Source of the DNA: Agapetus fuscipes
Taxonomy: Eukaryota; Arthropoda; Insecta; Trichoptera; Glossosomatidae
Length of the DNA: 64,000 nt
NCBI GenBank assembly: GCA_951799405.1
Contig: OX637339.1
Coordinates: forward strand, 7,192,001 to 7,256,000
Direction of reading: 5' to 3'
Shown piece by piece: positions 20,331-34,300 of this stretch. How positions within the stretch are numbered: position 1 is the stretch's first letter; every line of letters begins with the position of its first letter. The position numbers and the translations under genes were made by a program. Under the pieces are notes generated by a model. It saw only the letters and a program-made list of their open reading frames with translations, was not told the DNA's origin and did no database searches.

Positions 20331-21868
20331 GAGAAACACTATAACAGATGCACAAGCAAGTAGTCAACGGTCTGACTTGATCAACATAATAAGGCGCTAC
20401 TGAGTTATACGCCGTAGCACGATGATTGAAGGAATTCCAAGCGATTTGTCATCCTTTAACAGACTAAATGGCATGCAAGAAATCCATTGTTGTTTTTTCA
20501 CAGAGGTAATTGCATCGTTCTCATGGCCTTCTAGCAGGTTTTATAATGACTGACAGTCCGTACAATAATATTGATGTTTGGATGCCGTCATTGCCTTAAC
20601 ATTGAAATCGTTATGATAGTTTAGTGACTGTACTTTGGAGTTGTTATCCGCATTAAAAAATGTAAATGTCGGAAAATATTGGATAATTGCTCAAATGTCA
20701 AAATCAGCTGATGCTAATTTGAATTTTGAAACCATAACAAAGCGTGTTCATGAATGCAACATAAAAATAATGTTAAAAAATTAATATACCTACCAAATGA
20801 CCTGAAAAGAGATTTATAATGATAATTCAAAACAAGTTATGCTAAGGAATGTAATTAATGGTTTTTATGTATTTTATTACTTGCCTGAGTACAAAAGATA
20901 AAAGATGACATTTCTCCTTCGTACTTTTCCTCCCACCGGCGTTTTGAAACGAACATTCTCGAACGCAAATCGATTTCTAACAATAACAAAGTTACTTAAC
21001 ATTGACAAGTTGTGTGCAGCAGTGCTCTCGTTCGGTGTAAATTTTGCTCTGTTAAATAAAAATAGTAATTTCTCAAACGTAGCTCAAACTCACGTGTATT
21101 CAGAGTGATGTTTAAATACAAAATTCAATTGATAGCATCTTCACCCTGAGGTCACTGAAAATCTAAACATACTTTAAATAGGCCACAAAGACACGGGTGA
21201 GGTCAAACTGAGAACCGCAGTGAAACTCATTCAATATCGGCGATCATCCTAAGATCTTTTTGATTGATTTTGTTCTTCGTGTACCGCAGTCTTCGGACTG
21301 CGCCTGTAATTGTTAGGTTATTGTTTATTCTGCAAGATTGGAAAGTTGTCACGTATGTGTGTTGTTTGTGTTTTCCGTCGTTGCATCGCGTTGTCAGCGG
21401 CGGAGTTTGGTTTGGGGGCTAGGAGCCGCTCCGGGGCGACCATGCGCCCGGACCTCATCCAGTTCATCAGGCACACCTCGTCCGACCACTTCTGCGAACC
21501 CAGGCCCGCCCTCGTTCTTTAGAAAGCGAGGAGACTGCCTGAAAGAGAGGAACAGGCCCGCCCTAGTGTTTTAAGAAAGTAAGGAAACTCCCTGAGACTG
21601 GAATAAGTCCGCCCTCCTTCAATAAGGGCCGAGACTTCTTGAGGCTGGAACAAGTCTGCCCTGTAGAAAGTGAGGAGACTCCCTAAGACTGGAACAAGTC
21701 GGCTTTCATTATTTAGATAGCAAGACAATCCCTAAAAGGGAGAAAAAAGGTCTGCCCTGCTTCCTTATAAACCTGAAGGAGAGAAAAAGTTCTGCCCTTC
21801 TCCCTTTAGAGAGAGGAACCAGTCCGCTCCGTTCTATAGAAAACGAGAAGACTTCTTGAAAGACCAGA
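20331..21868. promoter_or_regulatory. Head-to-head intergenic region, candidate bidirectional promoter
   Basis: Only about 1.5 kb separates the PLCXD start (minus) from the proposed PFKFB first-exon start (plus). The PFKFB side becomes GC- and CpG-rich from about 21380. Both 5' UTRs should start here. No TATA box in a convincing position was recognised. An open frame at 21310-21522 does not match a family I know and may be 5' UTR. Confidence 0.5.
21505..21865 (+). repeat. Degenerate tandem repeat in the presumed PFKFB 5' UTR/promoter
   Basis: About six imperfect units of roughly 50-60 bases carry a recurring core 'GGAACAAGTCCGCCCT...TTTAGAAAGCGAGGAGACTCCCTGA' (shown in pieces). The array ends a few bases before the ATG at 21869. 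Units vary at many sites, so the array is old or under loose constraint. Confidence 0.75.
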
Positions 21869-22340
21869 ATGGCGATGCAGAGGCTGGGCCAACTCTACCT
21901 GACCATCTTGCTGCACTTCCAGTTTGTTTTCTTGTTTGTTGTGGTGAAATTGGGCTTGATAGCTGGCGCCGGGGTGACTAGAAAGCTGTGCCCCGAAGAT
22001 AAGAAGCGCGGCATCCTGGCGTCACCTCGCGAATGGTTCCGGGGCACCTTCGGACCCTCTGCGGCTCCTCTGGCTGCCCCCGCAGCCCCCCAAGCTCCCT
22101 CCGCGGCTCCCCAAGCTCCCTCCGCGGCCTCAAAAGCTACCGCGCCGCTTCCCACGACGCCTCCCTCAGTCGCCGACAACACGCCGATCTGTGAAGCAAG
22201 CGCGCGCTCTAGAGACGAGCAGAATCGTTCCGTTTGTGCAACTGTCAAAAGTTTATTTACAAAAACAATGCCCCCAGTGTCCACAACAGACTCCATGCGC
22301 GAAGACAAGAAAGAAAGGATGTCATCCAAACAGAGACCCG
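21869..22340 (+). CDS. PFKFB: Proposed PFKFB first coding exon, hydrophobic N-terminus and Ala/Pro-rich linker
   Basis: Open from ATG 21869, with an in-frame TGA 12 bases upstream, to a strong donor CCCG|GTGAGT at 22341. Residues about 9-35 form a long hydrophobic stretch (LYLTILLHFQFVFLFVVVK and onward), resembling a signal anchor. Residues 63-90 are Ala/Pro-rich, with a 21-base unit repeated at 22091-22132 (AAPQAPS twice). The donor phase (1) fits the PFKFB exon at 51923, forming an Ala codon. Phase agreement alone has a one-in-three chance. The link spans 29.6 kb, so this may instead be the first exon of an unrelated or alternative transcript. Known PFKFBs are cytosolic and lack such a segment. 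Confidence 0.5.
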
Positions 22341-25300
22341 GTGAGTGCATGACAATTAATTAATTTCAGTGTACATTTGGATAATAAAAAAATGTTATAT
22401 TTTGCAATCAATTCCAATTGCCAAATAAATATCCGCAGGCATACGACACAGGTTTTGGAGACTGGGTTCCTCAGCAATCAATAGAAAAATATTGGCAGAT
22501 AGATCCGTAGCAACCCGGCGGCCAGTAGGACTTCATTTTGTTTGCCAACAGATTTTTGTCGATCAAAAAAACAAATAATAACAATGCTATTGTTATCCTC
22601 TGATATTGTCAAATAGTTATTCGCCAGCAAAAATAATTTACATTTTTGCAATGTAAATAAATTTATTCAAGTCAAATATGGCTGCCTGTCAAGTGTTACC
22701 GACAATAACATTGCATTGATATTAAATGAACTAAAACATTGTTTTATTGTATTTTGTTCTCTTTTTCTACTAGACTAATTAAATAAAACAAAACCAAAAT
22801 ACTCCAACCTTGATTTCCAAGTTAAATTAAAATAAAACATTGTTTCAAAAATTGTCTTAATTTTTCGATGACATTGCTTGATAAACAAAAATCTTTCTTC
22901 AAATGGAAATTGAAAATAGTTCTTTTTTCAAATGATTCAGGCTATAAACGTGGCAGAGAAAAAAACATTTTTTTTAATCGATCTTTTATACCTACCTGTG
23001 TTTCATGCAGTACATTTTATTTCTTCTTGATTTATAGCACTCATTCATGCCTATTGTAATGAAAAGCTTTGTATTTTTAATGATTTATCAGATGTTATTG
23101 CTTGGAAATATTTAATTGATTAAAGTTTTATTATTTAACGTTATTTATTCGGTTGTTATCTAAGTAGAGGTGTTTTTTTTATTTCAATTTGTTTACTCGT
23201 GCCATTCAGGGCCACCATTTAGAAAGCAAGCCAGCCACGGAATATAAAGTGTGTTTATAGATTATAATTATTAATGTTTTCATATTATTATTACAATATT
23301 ATACAGAAGTGAGACCGGTTCTTGACCTGCTTGGTGCTCCAGGAAATGTATTATTTTGATAATATTTTCCGAGCAGAAGTTTTTGGTTTGATTTCTTTCT
23401 TGCCCTCTGAAAAGATACTCCACTTAAGTCAAGGAAGGATCTTATTTTACTATTTTTTACTTCTCTTCATTATTCTCTTTATACCGCACTCATTCATAAC
23501 AGTCATTTAGCACCCTATCATTCAGAGTCTTACCAGCAGAATAAAGCAAATCCTGCGTTAGATAAAGACGCGAAGAGTTCATCTTTATTTGTTATATTCC
23601 CACTTACCTGTAAGAATAAATATATTCCACTCGCCACATGTGACTCCTTCGGGGGAAACGCGGTAAGAAATTGCACTACATGTGTAGCTTAGAAGCCGTT
23701 AGCTTTTTTATAGTATTAGAATTTTCTTAATTTTATAAATGCAGCCTACGCGACCGTAAACCCACATTATTTTTTATTGTGAACGTGTGTGGATTTAATA
23801 ACATATTTGCAACTTAGATTATTGTACCTTTCATACGTCAAAAAAAAAATACACGTGTAGCGATTTCAAAATTACTCATTTTGGGGTATTCATCCTCATG
23901 ATTTTTTATCCCAAAAAAAAAACAAACTCAAGTGGCAGGTCATTATCAACCTTTCAAGATGTTTTTGTTTATTTATTTTTTTGAGGAAAATACAAGATGT
24001 AATATAAGTACATAATATTAATAATAAAGGAATAATACGACGTTAAGAATTTAAATTAATTCATATAATTAATACAATTGAATGATGCAATTTTTATGTG
24101 AATTTCTCAAGCGTTTTTTTGTAGTTAGAATAAATAATAAATTCATTGTTTTGTCAAAGAAGGAAGTGTATGGAAAAGATGATGGAGAAGAATGAATTGG
24201 CCACCCCTAGTGGATTGGCAACGGAGTTTATCATGTTAGTTATTTACATTTAACAAATAACATTTTATTAAAATAATTTTCAAATTCATTAAATTGCATT
24301 TTTCTTTATTAATGTGTTAATTCATACTGTAAAAAAATGGTTCACTTTGCCAATGTCGCCCCTGTTTCAGAGAAGGTCGGCAAAAGTTCTGTAACTGTAA
24401 CTCTATCGCCATTCCGCTAGGGGTGGCCAGAGCCTCTGCAGAGCTGCCTCCATTTTTTCCTATCCTAGAGTTACAGGGCTAATGTTCATTTGAGATTGGT
24501 TTTTATGTTGTAAGTCCACATACGGCATGTGCTTATACGTGTCTGCTTATGGGAATGCATTCAATATGAATCTTAAGTATAATATATCTTTGCAACTTAG
24601 ATGGTAGATTATTAATGTATCAAATATGATATCATTTTATTATCTATTAAATACCGATTTGATGATGTTAAATCGTTTTCGTCTAGACATGATCGTAAAT
24701 TTTTAATAAAAGCAAAATTATTAACGTGAAACAAATACCTTAGATAAGGTTGTGTTTACACAATGATAGTCGTGATTCCCGTCAAATGAGATTCTGTCCC
24801 CGTGGGAGCAGGGAAACCCCGCTTCAAGTTAAGTAGTTTGCCCCTTTTCCTTACCCAATTGGTTCCACTTGCCACCCTTTCGGGGGGCGCGGCTAGAAGT
24901 TGCACAGTATGTGCAGCTTGGGTGCATTTTCCGTAGCCATTTTATAGCTACGTTAGAAATTACCGCAGGTTTAATCAATCAAATAAGTGTAAAAAAATGT
25001 TAATTTATTGAAAATACGTTTGCCTAGACACCTGGAAATGTTTATGTAATTAGAGCATCTTTGATATGATTTGTGCCTTATATATAATATATGTACTTAA
25101 AGGAAATGTAATAGGTAAGCGTGGAACGGGAAGACCTAGTAGGAAAGAATGGATTGATCAGATAAGTGAGATTGCGAATGAATGGAATTTACAGAGTGTA
25201 AACAAGAGAAGAGCGTGCATGAAACGAGTGATGAAACTAGAGAGATGAAAAAAGTATGCAAGGACAGAGTCAAGTGGAGGCACTTGTGTGGAGGTACCGG

Positions 25301-28300
25301 CCACCCCTAGAGGAATGGCGGCAGGATACAAGACAAAAATATCGATGCGTTTTGTTACAAATTTTGTTTCTCGCTGCCTTAGCGTGCTACGCCCCAGTCA
25401 AGGTACTTGGATCTTAGGTACATCCGTTTGACTGTTTTTTTTATTATCACAAATAGGTAGCTGATGTCTACGTGTTTCTAATTGATATCTTATATTTAGT
25501 TATTTGCATATCCTAAATATATGATGTGACGATGCATGGTAATTTTTATTACAAATTTCAGAATTGTGTAAGTACATTATGATAATATTTTTATGATATT
25601 CTCATCTTCGTTGGGGCCTCTTGTTATTGCAAACACGACAGAATTCACCTCATTTTCGTAATAAAACAATTTGTTTGATAAAAGTTAAAAAAAAATGATA
25701 AGCCAGTGGCCTGAGTTTTATCATTAAAATGATAATGTTTAGTTTAAAATTGTTGTTAGCTTTTTTATATGGTTGCTACCCGAATGCCGCTTTGCTATAT
25801 GCAAAAAAATATAATGATCACTTATGATAAGGGCATAAATTACGTCATCGATTTTGGCCGATTTTTGACCCCCCCCCCCTCCTTACAATCATCCTATAGT
25901 CATTATCTCATGACCCCCCCCCCTCTTGCTGTAATAATGGATGAGCTTAATAATTAATAATGTTATATTACTTACATAATATTTTGTATATTTTGTAGAA
26001 ATTGGTATTTACAAGAACGACATCATTTTTGGTACTCGTAGGTACATCATTTGCCATCATCCGCAGACCAGACTCCCCCCCCTTTAATGCGAATGACGTG
26101 ATATATGGACAGCCCCTAATAGATTTTGTACATTATTTTTGTCTTCTACGCCAGCCAGTTTCAATTTTATTTTACGTTCCAGCCACTTAAATCTTCGGCC
26201 ATTTTGTGGTTTTCTTCTTCCCGAACTTCCTCCAAATCCATTCATTGACCTTCTGCCATTTCTTAGTAGCTTTTTGGTTTTTAACGTCGTTGGTGAATAC
26301 TGTGAAATATTTGTCACCATGAACATATTCCGCCATTTTGAACGAGATGAAAGTAAAATCAAATTTAAACTGTTAAACATGCAGAAATTGACTTAAAACT
26401 TCTTTAAAAAAATATCCTTTCTTATGCCTAAGTTCCCTCTGCTTATGAAAGACATGTTAAAAATATAAAATCTGCTTTGAATTTTTCAAAAAAAATGTGG
26501 ATTAAAAAAATACATTGAAAAAGTCATAGGATACCTTTATATTTTTTTTTATCTCTTTTTACACAGTTTTACGCGATGAATGATTCCAAATAGGTACTTG
26601 ATTTCGTATGAATCAATTTGGGTAAAAAATATCTTGTTCAAATTATTATTGTCGCAAAAGATCTAGCCTTGAAATTTAAAATACAATTAAAAAGTCATGC
26701 GATGCCTTTATCTTTTTTTTTTATCTCTTTTTACAAAGTTTAAAATGTGCAGGAGAAAAATTATTCTTAATACGGAATTTTGTACGTTAATATTTTGTTA
26801 AAAAATATCTTGTTGACATTATTATTATTGCAAAAAAAAATGATTGCATTACTTATTGAAATACGATAAGAAAGTCATACGATACCTCAATCTCTTTTCA
26901 CTTAGCAGTCTTCTTTTGTTACCTTTATGCAAAGGTGACGGCTGTGAACCTTGCCGTGTAAAAAGATGAAAAAACCAAATGCATTAGTCGTGCGTGATGT
27001 GCTTTGCTTTATAATTAGAAGAGTTGCATGAACTTTCGGCAATCGGCTTCCTATGTGCTTCGTCATACGTCAAGGCGACAACTAATGAAAAGTGAAGCAC
27101 CTTGATGCACAAATAGCATATTCCCTTGTAATTTTTTTCACTTCGTCAAACCAAACGACCTCCCTGTTATAACTGCCACAATTTTCTCTGAAAAGTAATA
27201 TCATAATTTGTTTAGAGATTTTCTTTCTTAGTGTTTGGCAGTTTACCTATTGTTTAATTTTTTACTAGATCTATATAATAAAAATGAAATGAAGTTCGTT
27301 GGTAACTGCACCACTCGAGAACGGCTGGAGCGATCTAGCTGTTTTTCATCCTGAAACGATATGTTTGTAATCTAGGAAAAAATTATTGTTTAAATTTTAC
27401 TAGATCTATATTATAAAAATGAAATGAAGTTCGTTGGTAACTACACCATTTGAGAACGGCTGGAGAGATCTGGCTGTTTTTCATCTTTTTAAATGATGTT
27501 TTTGTAACCTAGGAAAAAATAATGGAGTAAAATATCGCTGAAGATTTTCAAATTCGATAAATCCACTGTATCTACGTGAATATGAATCAGATTTTTCCGA
27601 TTGCTATTAAAATGATAGCTCTACCAAATGAGCTATCTGAGCTGTTCTGTTTCCTAAAAATCTACGAAAAAAGCTTCTCAATATTTCAGTAGAAACTTTA
27701 CATTAACACGGTTCTTTCACGTGAAATGTTCCAATTTCTTGGAATCGCACAAGTAATCTTGAAAATCAAAATGGCGTATAGGGACTTGTAGTAATATTGG
27801 CTCTGTGCCAGGCTCCAAAGTCTTGTTTTCGCTGAGAATCCACCAATCGTTTGCAGCATGATTATTACATTTGTTGGTACACACATGTAGGTGTTTATAT
27901 ATCTTTATTATTTAAGTGGAAAAATCAGTTTTCCGCGAAAGATTTTAATTGCACGAGGAAAAATATTTTTCATTATTGTTAGAATTTAAAATTTGTAAAA
28001 CATTCCAAGACAATCAAGACGTGAACAAATGACCCAAAGACAAATCTTTCCTAAACCAAAAATCGGTCAACGATTCGAACGTCAATCGATTTCAACAATG
28101 AGATCCGCATGTGAATTGACATCGGTCGTGTTACTAGGGAAAAGGCAAGCAAATATTTTGTTATTCGTTGTTAAGGACGACAGCCCATTAAAGAAAATTC
28201 TGCCTATTGGACATTTCATCTGCTCGACATTTAGACATAATGAAATTGTGCATTTTGACAATATGAAATCCTGACTATTGGACATTTCACCCACACGAAT

Positions 28301-31300
28301 TTTCGACAGTCTGAAATATGTCTATTGAAAATGTGATCTACCCGACATTTCGACAAAATTTAATACTGTCTATTTCACATTAATTCATCAATATAACAAT
28401 TTGACCACTTTACAATTATTTTATTCGCTAAATAAGAATCTAGACATATTTCAAATCTGTGAACGTATTATTCCTAAAAAAGCATAAACAATTTGTTAGA
28501 TGTATGACAAATCATTCATGAATGTACTATGTGTTCGTAGTCTATTTGTCTGTGAAGTTTTTTGTAAATAAATTTAAATGCCTTCCAGTTGATACTATTA
28601 CGTTTCTAGAACTAATTAAATAAGTAGGTACCTATTTAAATTGTACCGTATCATATGGGTAATTTTCCATTTTGTATTTTTTCCATAGGTTCATCTCACG
28701 GAATAAAGTATGATTTTTTATTTGTCTTTCCTTGTTATGCTTCTACGATACAAATGACAAATAATAATTATAAAATATTTGACCCACTTTTGCTCTGAAA
28801 AATTATTTGAAATTCTCGGATGTAGCGTATTTCAAGAAACTAATGCAATTTTTTATGAGAACAAATTAATTATTAATAGTGAAAAATATTTTTTCATACT
28901 TTACTCGTATGATGTACACGACAACAAATTGCGTACTGTGTACAACTTAGTTGCATTTACTTGTGTTTGGTTTACCACAAAGTTTTTATTATCAAAAGTC
29001 ATCAAATTGTGTACATTTTCGTGTGTATAAAATTAAGGATGTTCTCTTCTGTGATAACGCCGAAAGCGCTTGAGGAAAGAAATCAACTCGTGAAGAAAAA
29101 CTTTTGTTTTTGTTTTACATTATAAATTTATGATTATCGTTATAATGACATAAGACTATTTTGACATTCTACTCGAGAAAAACATTTCATATTTTGCAAT
29201 TCAAACAAAATGATTACTATTATATTTTTTAGTGTTGATCTGTTAACACAGTGAAGTCCATTTTGTAAAACATGGTTTTTTATTCACTTTACAAAAGTAT
29301 ATAAAGTTTATAAAGTGAATTAAAACCATGTTTTACCATTTTAATTTTTTAAATATTTAAAAAAAATATTACTCTTATTTGAATGTACTTAAATTCTTGC
29401 ATACATTGTTAGTTTTTTTATTCATGCTTTTTATTTCAATTCATTATTCGAATTTATTTTCATTGGCGTACCCGGATGCGCTTGTTTGTTTACTAGTGAT
29501 TTTTTTTTATCAAAATTTATCGCGTGTAGGATTTATCGTTCATTTTTAGATTTTATTTTTAATTGAATAAAAAGTTGTTTATTACATCCAAGCTAACAAT
29601 GAGGTCCGTGCACTTGAAGACGTCAAAAAAATGTGACGTCTCACGGCCGTGCTGCAAGGGCAGTGACTGACTAATATTTATTGGATGATAATTGTACCCC
29701 TTTAACTTTTAAGTATACCTTTGGAATATCCGTGAAAAAACTTTACAAATCCATTATTTTGCTGTAAATGTATTAAGTTAAAAAACGTCATGAAGCATCC
29801 AATTATAATTCTATCGTTCTTATTAGAGGTGCTATCGTAATATATTCTATTATTATTTATTTCTGTTTACGTTGTTTACGCAATAATTGAGTATTTACGA
29901 AATATTTTATACTCGAGGAATCCTTTTCTCAGTTATATATCTATTCATACATTTCCTTCTTTTAATGTAACCTGTTCCTTGACTTATAGGTTGGTATGCG
30001 GCTGACCACCCATGCTGTAAAAATGGTTCACTTTGCCAATGTCACCTCTGTTACAGGGAAGGACGGTAAGAGTTGCAGGGTGTATGGCCATTTGAGATTT
30101 GGTTTTTATGTTGTAGGCTCACATGAGGCATGTGCAAGCGCAAACTTGTACATGTCTGGTTGTGAGAATACATGTAATGTGAATCTCCAATGTTACATAT
30201 CTTTGCAACTTAGATTAGGGATTTTCCTTAGGGATTTTCCAATCTCAAATCCGAAAAAAACGTGTGAGTAAATAAATAGTAATACACGCAGGATTATAGT
30301 GAAGATATAAATATATAATCCACGATTTTTTACTTTCCACAATGATTGATGTAGGATTAAGGCTGTTTATAGAATCATTAATGAAGTCACGGTGATAACA
30401 ATTAAGATAATACAAATGTTTTGCTCAATTTATTATTATTGTTTCATAGAAAAGTATAAGAAAGATAAGAGTGTGTGTGCAGAGACGTTGTTTGCCAGTC
30501 TGAGCAGATAAGATAAATGATAGCGAGGTGTTATAATTTATTAAAATCTCACGTACTCGTACGTACTGGGATTATTTTCTGTGTAAACAAGGCATTAATT
30601 ATTCTGAATGTAAATGTGTGAAGGTACCCAGGTTCGGATTGAGACCTCTATGCAGGTAAAAACAGCCCTGGTGCCATATCACTGCCTGGTGCAGGTAAAA
30701 ACTTGGTCTCTTTATAATGCAAAAAAAGTCTTTGGGGCGCCGCGACCAAGGTCTTTGAAATTTATGTTGAACCGATTCGTTCAATAATTTTAGGGTCATC
30801 CATGTGACCAAGGGTTTTTTTGTTTGATTTAAAAAAATGGTTAGTTTTGATTTGTTTTTTCGTGCATTGTAATTAATTTTGATTATTTGGTTGTGTTTGT
30901 TTTGATTTGATTCAGTTTCATTCATTTTATTTCATCTGCGTCATTGAGGGAATCTTTCCCCAATATGGTGTTTAAAATTCGTCCAATGAAAAAAATAGAG
31001 GCCTCCACGGGGGTTTCTTCTACAATGTCTTATTTTATTCATACATAATAATCTTTGGTTACCCCGTGGACGCGGGGACCCGGGATGCGGTCGCATCTCA
31101 AACCGCCCTTAATTCTGACCTGATTCTTGCAGATTCAATTCATTAAAGATATTTTGTTAGTTTTATAGAAATCCATAATTAAAAAGCTTTTGGGTTGCAA
31201 TTTTCACATATTTAAATGGCAAAGCATTCACACCCTACAGTCTCTGCAGTATATCGTCTTCATGGGAACAAAGGCACCAGGAAATTTCAACCTTTTGTTC

Positions 31301-34300
31301 ATTTCATCGTGTCTTTCGTTGATTCTCAAGCCCTGCAGTTATGAATGTATTTTGGCAGGCCCGTGGCTTGGCCGCTTGCACATTGCATCTCCGCCCACAC
31401 TCACACACACACATACACACACATACATACACACACACACACACACTCAGTCGGGATCATTGTCCCCTCGTGGAGAGCTACTAACTACTTGCACTAACCA
31501 CTAATCACTAACTAGCTTGCCCTTAAAATTATTGAATTTGAGAATACAGTAAAAAGGGATAGTAGATTAATCAGTTGGCGCGTCCGATTGAAAGGTCAGT
31601 TGGTAGAATGCTTGCGTTGCATGCTAGAGGGCTAGTGTTCAATTTTAGAATTTTACCTCGAGTGAAACAAATTTCACCGCGTACACACTTTAAACAGAAT
31701 TCCTACATTTGTTTACGTGATGATTTCGTATTTACTGTAATGTTTTTTTTAACTCGGTACCCATTCAGCATTTTGTAAGCGCGAACTACACGTGTTTGTT
31801 TGTGGGCATACATTTGAGAGCTCTAAATAAATATATCCTTGCAACTTAGATTATAGATTTTAGTGTCTTGAATTCTGAATTCAGTTGTGGATTACTTAAC
31901 TTTAAATGCATTTTGCTCTATCTCGCTTTGTTAATAATAATACTGTTTTTTTTTTTTTTTTTAAATTAAAGTGTTACCATTAGTACCTACAAAGTAGGTA
32001 TTAGTCACATAAATGACGTGCGGGTAATATATTTAATGAAAATTCCTTTATCACTTAAACACTGGTATTATCGATTCGTTTTTTTGAGGTAATTAAGGTT
32101 CTGGCATTAGTACAAGCCATTGCTGAGTGCAGGGGAAAACACGCCGTAAATTGCGTTATCAATAGTTATTTCTGTTGCCACTTAGCATTTACTGATTCAC
32201 TACTTACCACTTGTCACCTATACTTTACTAAATGACTCGCTACTGTCTTCGTCAGTAGATGGTATGCGTGTACCTTGATCAAATGGATTAGCGCAATGCT
32301 AACCGCATCTGCGTTTGTTGCCAGGGACTTTATAAAATGAAACAACAACACGTAGAGGTGTCAATGGGCTAGTGGATCATTTAATTGTATCTGATATTTC
32401 ATAACAGGTATAATTGGAATCCGAGTGATTCGTATTTGTAACTCTGACACCATTCCAATAGGGGTGGTCACAACTCATCAGTTCATTCAACTTCTTATGG
32501 GTACTTCACCATCATCGTCGTCTTCTAAAACTAAAGGCAGTGCCTTGTTGTGCCAGCCATCTCATCAAAATCTAAATGCAGTGCCTTGTTGTGCCAGCCA
32601 TCTCATATCTGCCTCTTTTGGATGCCATCCTCTTGAGATGCTAATAGGTCGAGCCATCAATGAGTCACTTAAAATTTTGGAAGTATGAAGTTCTTGGGCG
32701 ATCTCTTGCCCATCTTCTCATATTTTGTTTTTTAAATCTCCTTTTGTATTCTCTCTTTTGCAATGTCATTCTTTCTTCAAACAGTTTTTTTAGCTCTCGC
32801 AACCGACACACTAAACTCGTATGATATTGCGGGCCTAATGACTTTTTTTTGCTTAGTTTGGGGCCACAAAGGCCGAGGACCAAAAATTTACATCAAATTA
32901 ATTTATTTTGATGTACTAAGAATGCATTTTGTGAAAGCAAACTTGACGTTTTGTGCAACTTAAATTTTTATTTCAAATTATCTAAGGACCCATAAGTACA
33001 TACTTACGTCTAATTTTCCGAAAAAAAATCAATAAAAACGTTCTGAGATTGACGTGTGTTTTGCAAAATGTTAAAATATGTGTAAAATTTTTGATTCAAA
33101 ATACCTGATACTGAATTTTTTTGATACATTGATGCTTTCACACCACTATTAGCTCCTTTGTGTCATCTCGTCGCTCAAAATTTCATTACCTATGCATCTA
33201 ACGTACCCACTTAACTATTTTGATATTTTAGTTCTAATCTAATCTAATCTAATCTAAGCTGCAAAGATATATATCATTTAAGATTTATACTAAATGCATT
33301 CCCACAAGCAGATATGTATAATTTCGCGCTAACACATGCCGCATGTGGACCTACAATATAAAAACCCAATCTCAAATGAACATAAGCCTTGCAACTCTTG
33401 CCGTCCTTCCCTGAAACAGGGGTGACATTGGCAAAGTGAACCAATTTTTATATTATGGGTGGTCAGCCGCATAACAACCTATAAGTCAAGGAACATACAT
33501 GACAAATTACATTTTTTAAAATCAAAGAATAAAAATAACAATATATACATGGACATTGGTGAATAACATTAAATATAATCCTTGAAAGGAGAAGTTAGCT
33601 AGTATGGATTTCAGAATTTTAGATCAGTTTTTGCCCAACATTTGAGTAGCAGAATTCGTCTATCCCCTTCCAAAGTCAGAATGAGACCGTCTGTCTTGAA
33701 GTTAGTTAGATTCTCCTTTTTATAAATGTTAAAATTCAAATTGTGAGAAACTATAAAGTGTAATGGCGATCATTGGTTGCCTGCGTGTCTCACGATCATA
33801 GTTCGCCGTACCAACCCCGCTCGAAGCGCCTTAGCAAAAAGGGAAACAGCTGATTCAATGATGTAAAATTGAATATGGACAATAGTTTACTGCTAGAAAT
33901 AATTGAGAAGAAGAATGATTGCAGGATTCTTTACGGGCTTGTGCCCTTTATTGAGGATATAGTACACACTTTAAAGATAATATTTTATAATCAGAATTGT
34001 ACTATAAAATTCAACAATCTTTTTGAGTACGTCTTATCAAAACATTATTGAAAGAATATTAATAGCAAACAATAAAACTATTACTATATAATAATTGTTG
34101 TTTTTCTCAGATATGGCGTGCGGTAAAATTCTATAAAAAAATCTATAAATATATCTTTGTTGCTTTTGGTGAAGTAAAATAACATAAAACGTACGCCTGT
34201 GACGCCAGCCTGACAGGTGCCAGCCCAAAATTTAAATTTCCCCATTTAAAAAAAAAAGGTTTTAACTTAATTATAATGTAATAAAACAATAAAAAAATGA

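Noticed and set aside
31190..31504. 104-codon plus-strand frame
   Set aside because: A third of it is CA microsatellite and the rest has no recognisable motif.
32665..32883. 72-codon minus-strand frame rich in Lys/Arg
   Set aside because: Overlaps LINE/hAT-derived debris and has no family motif.
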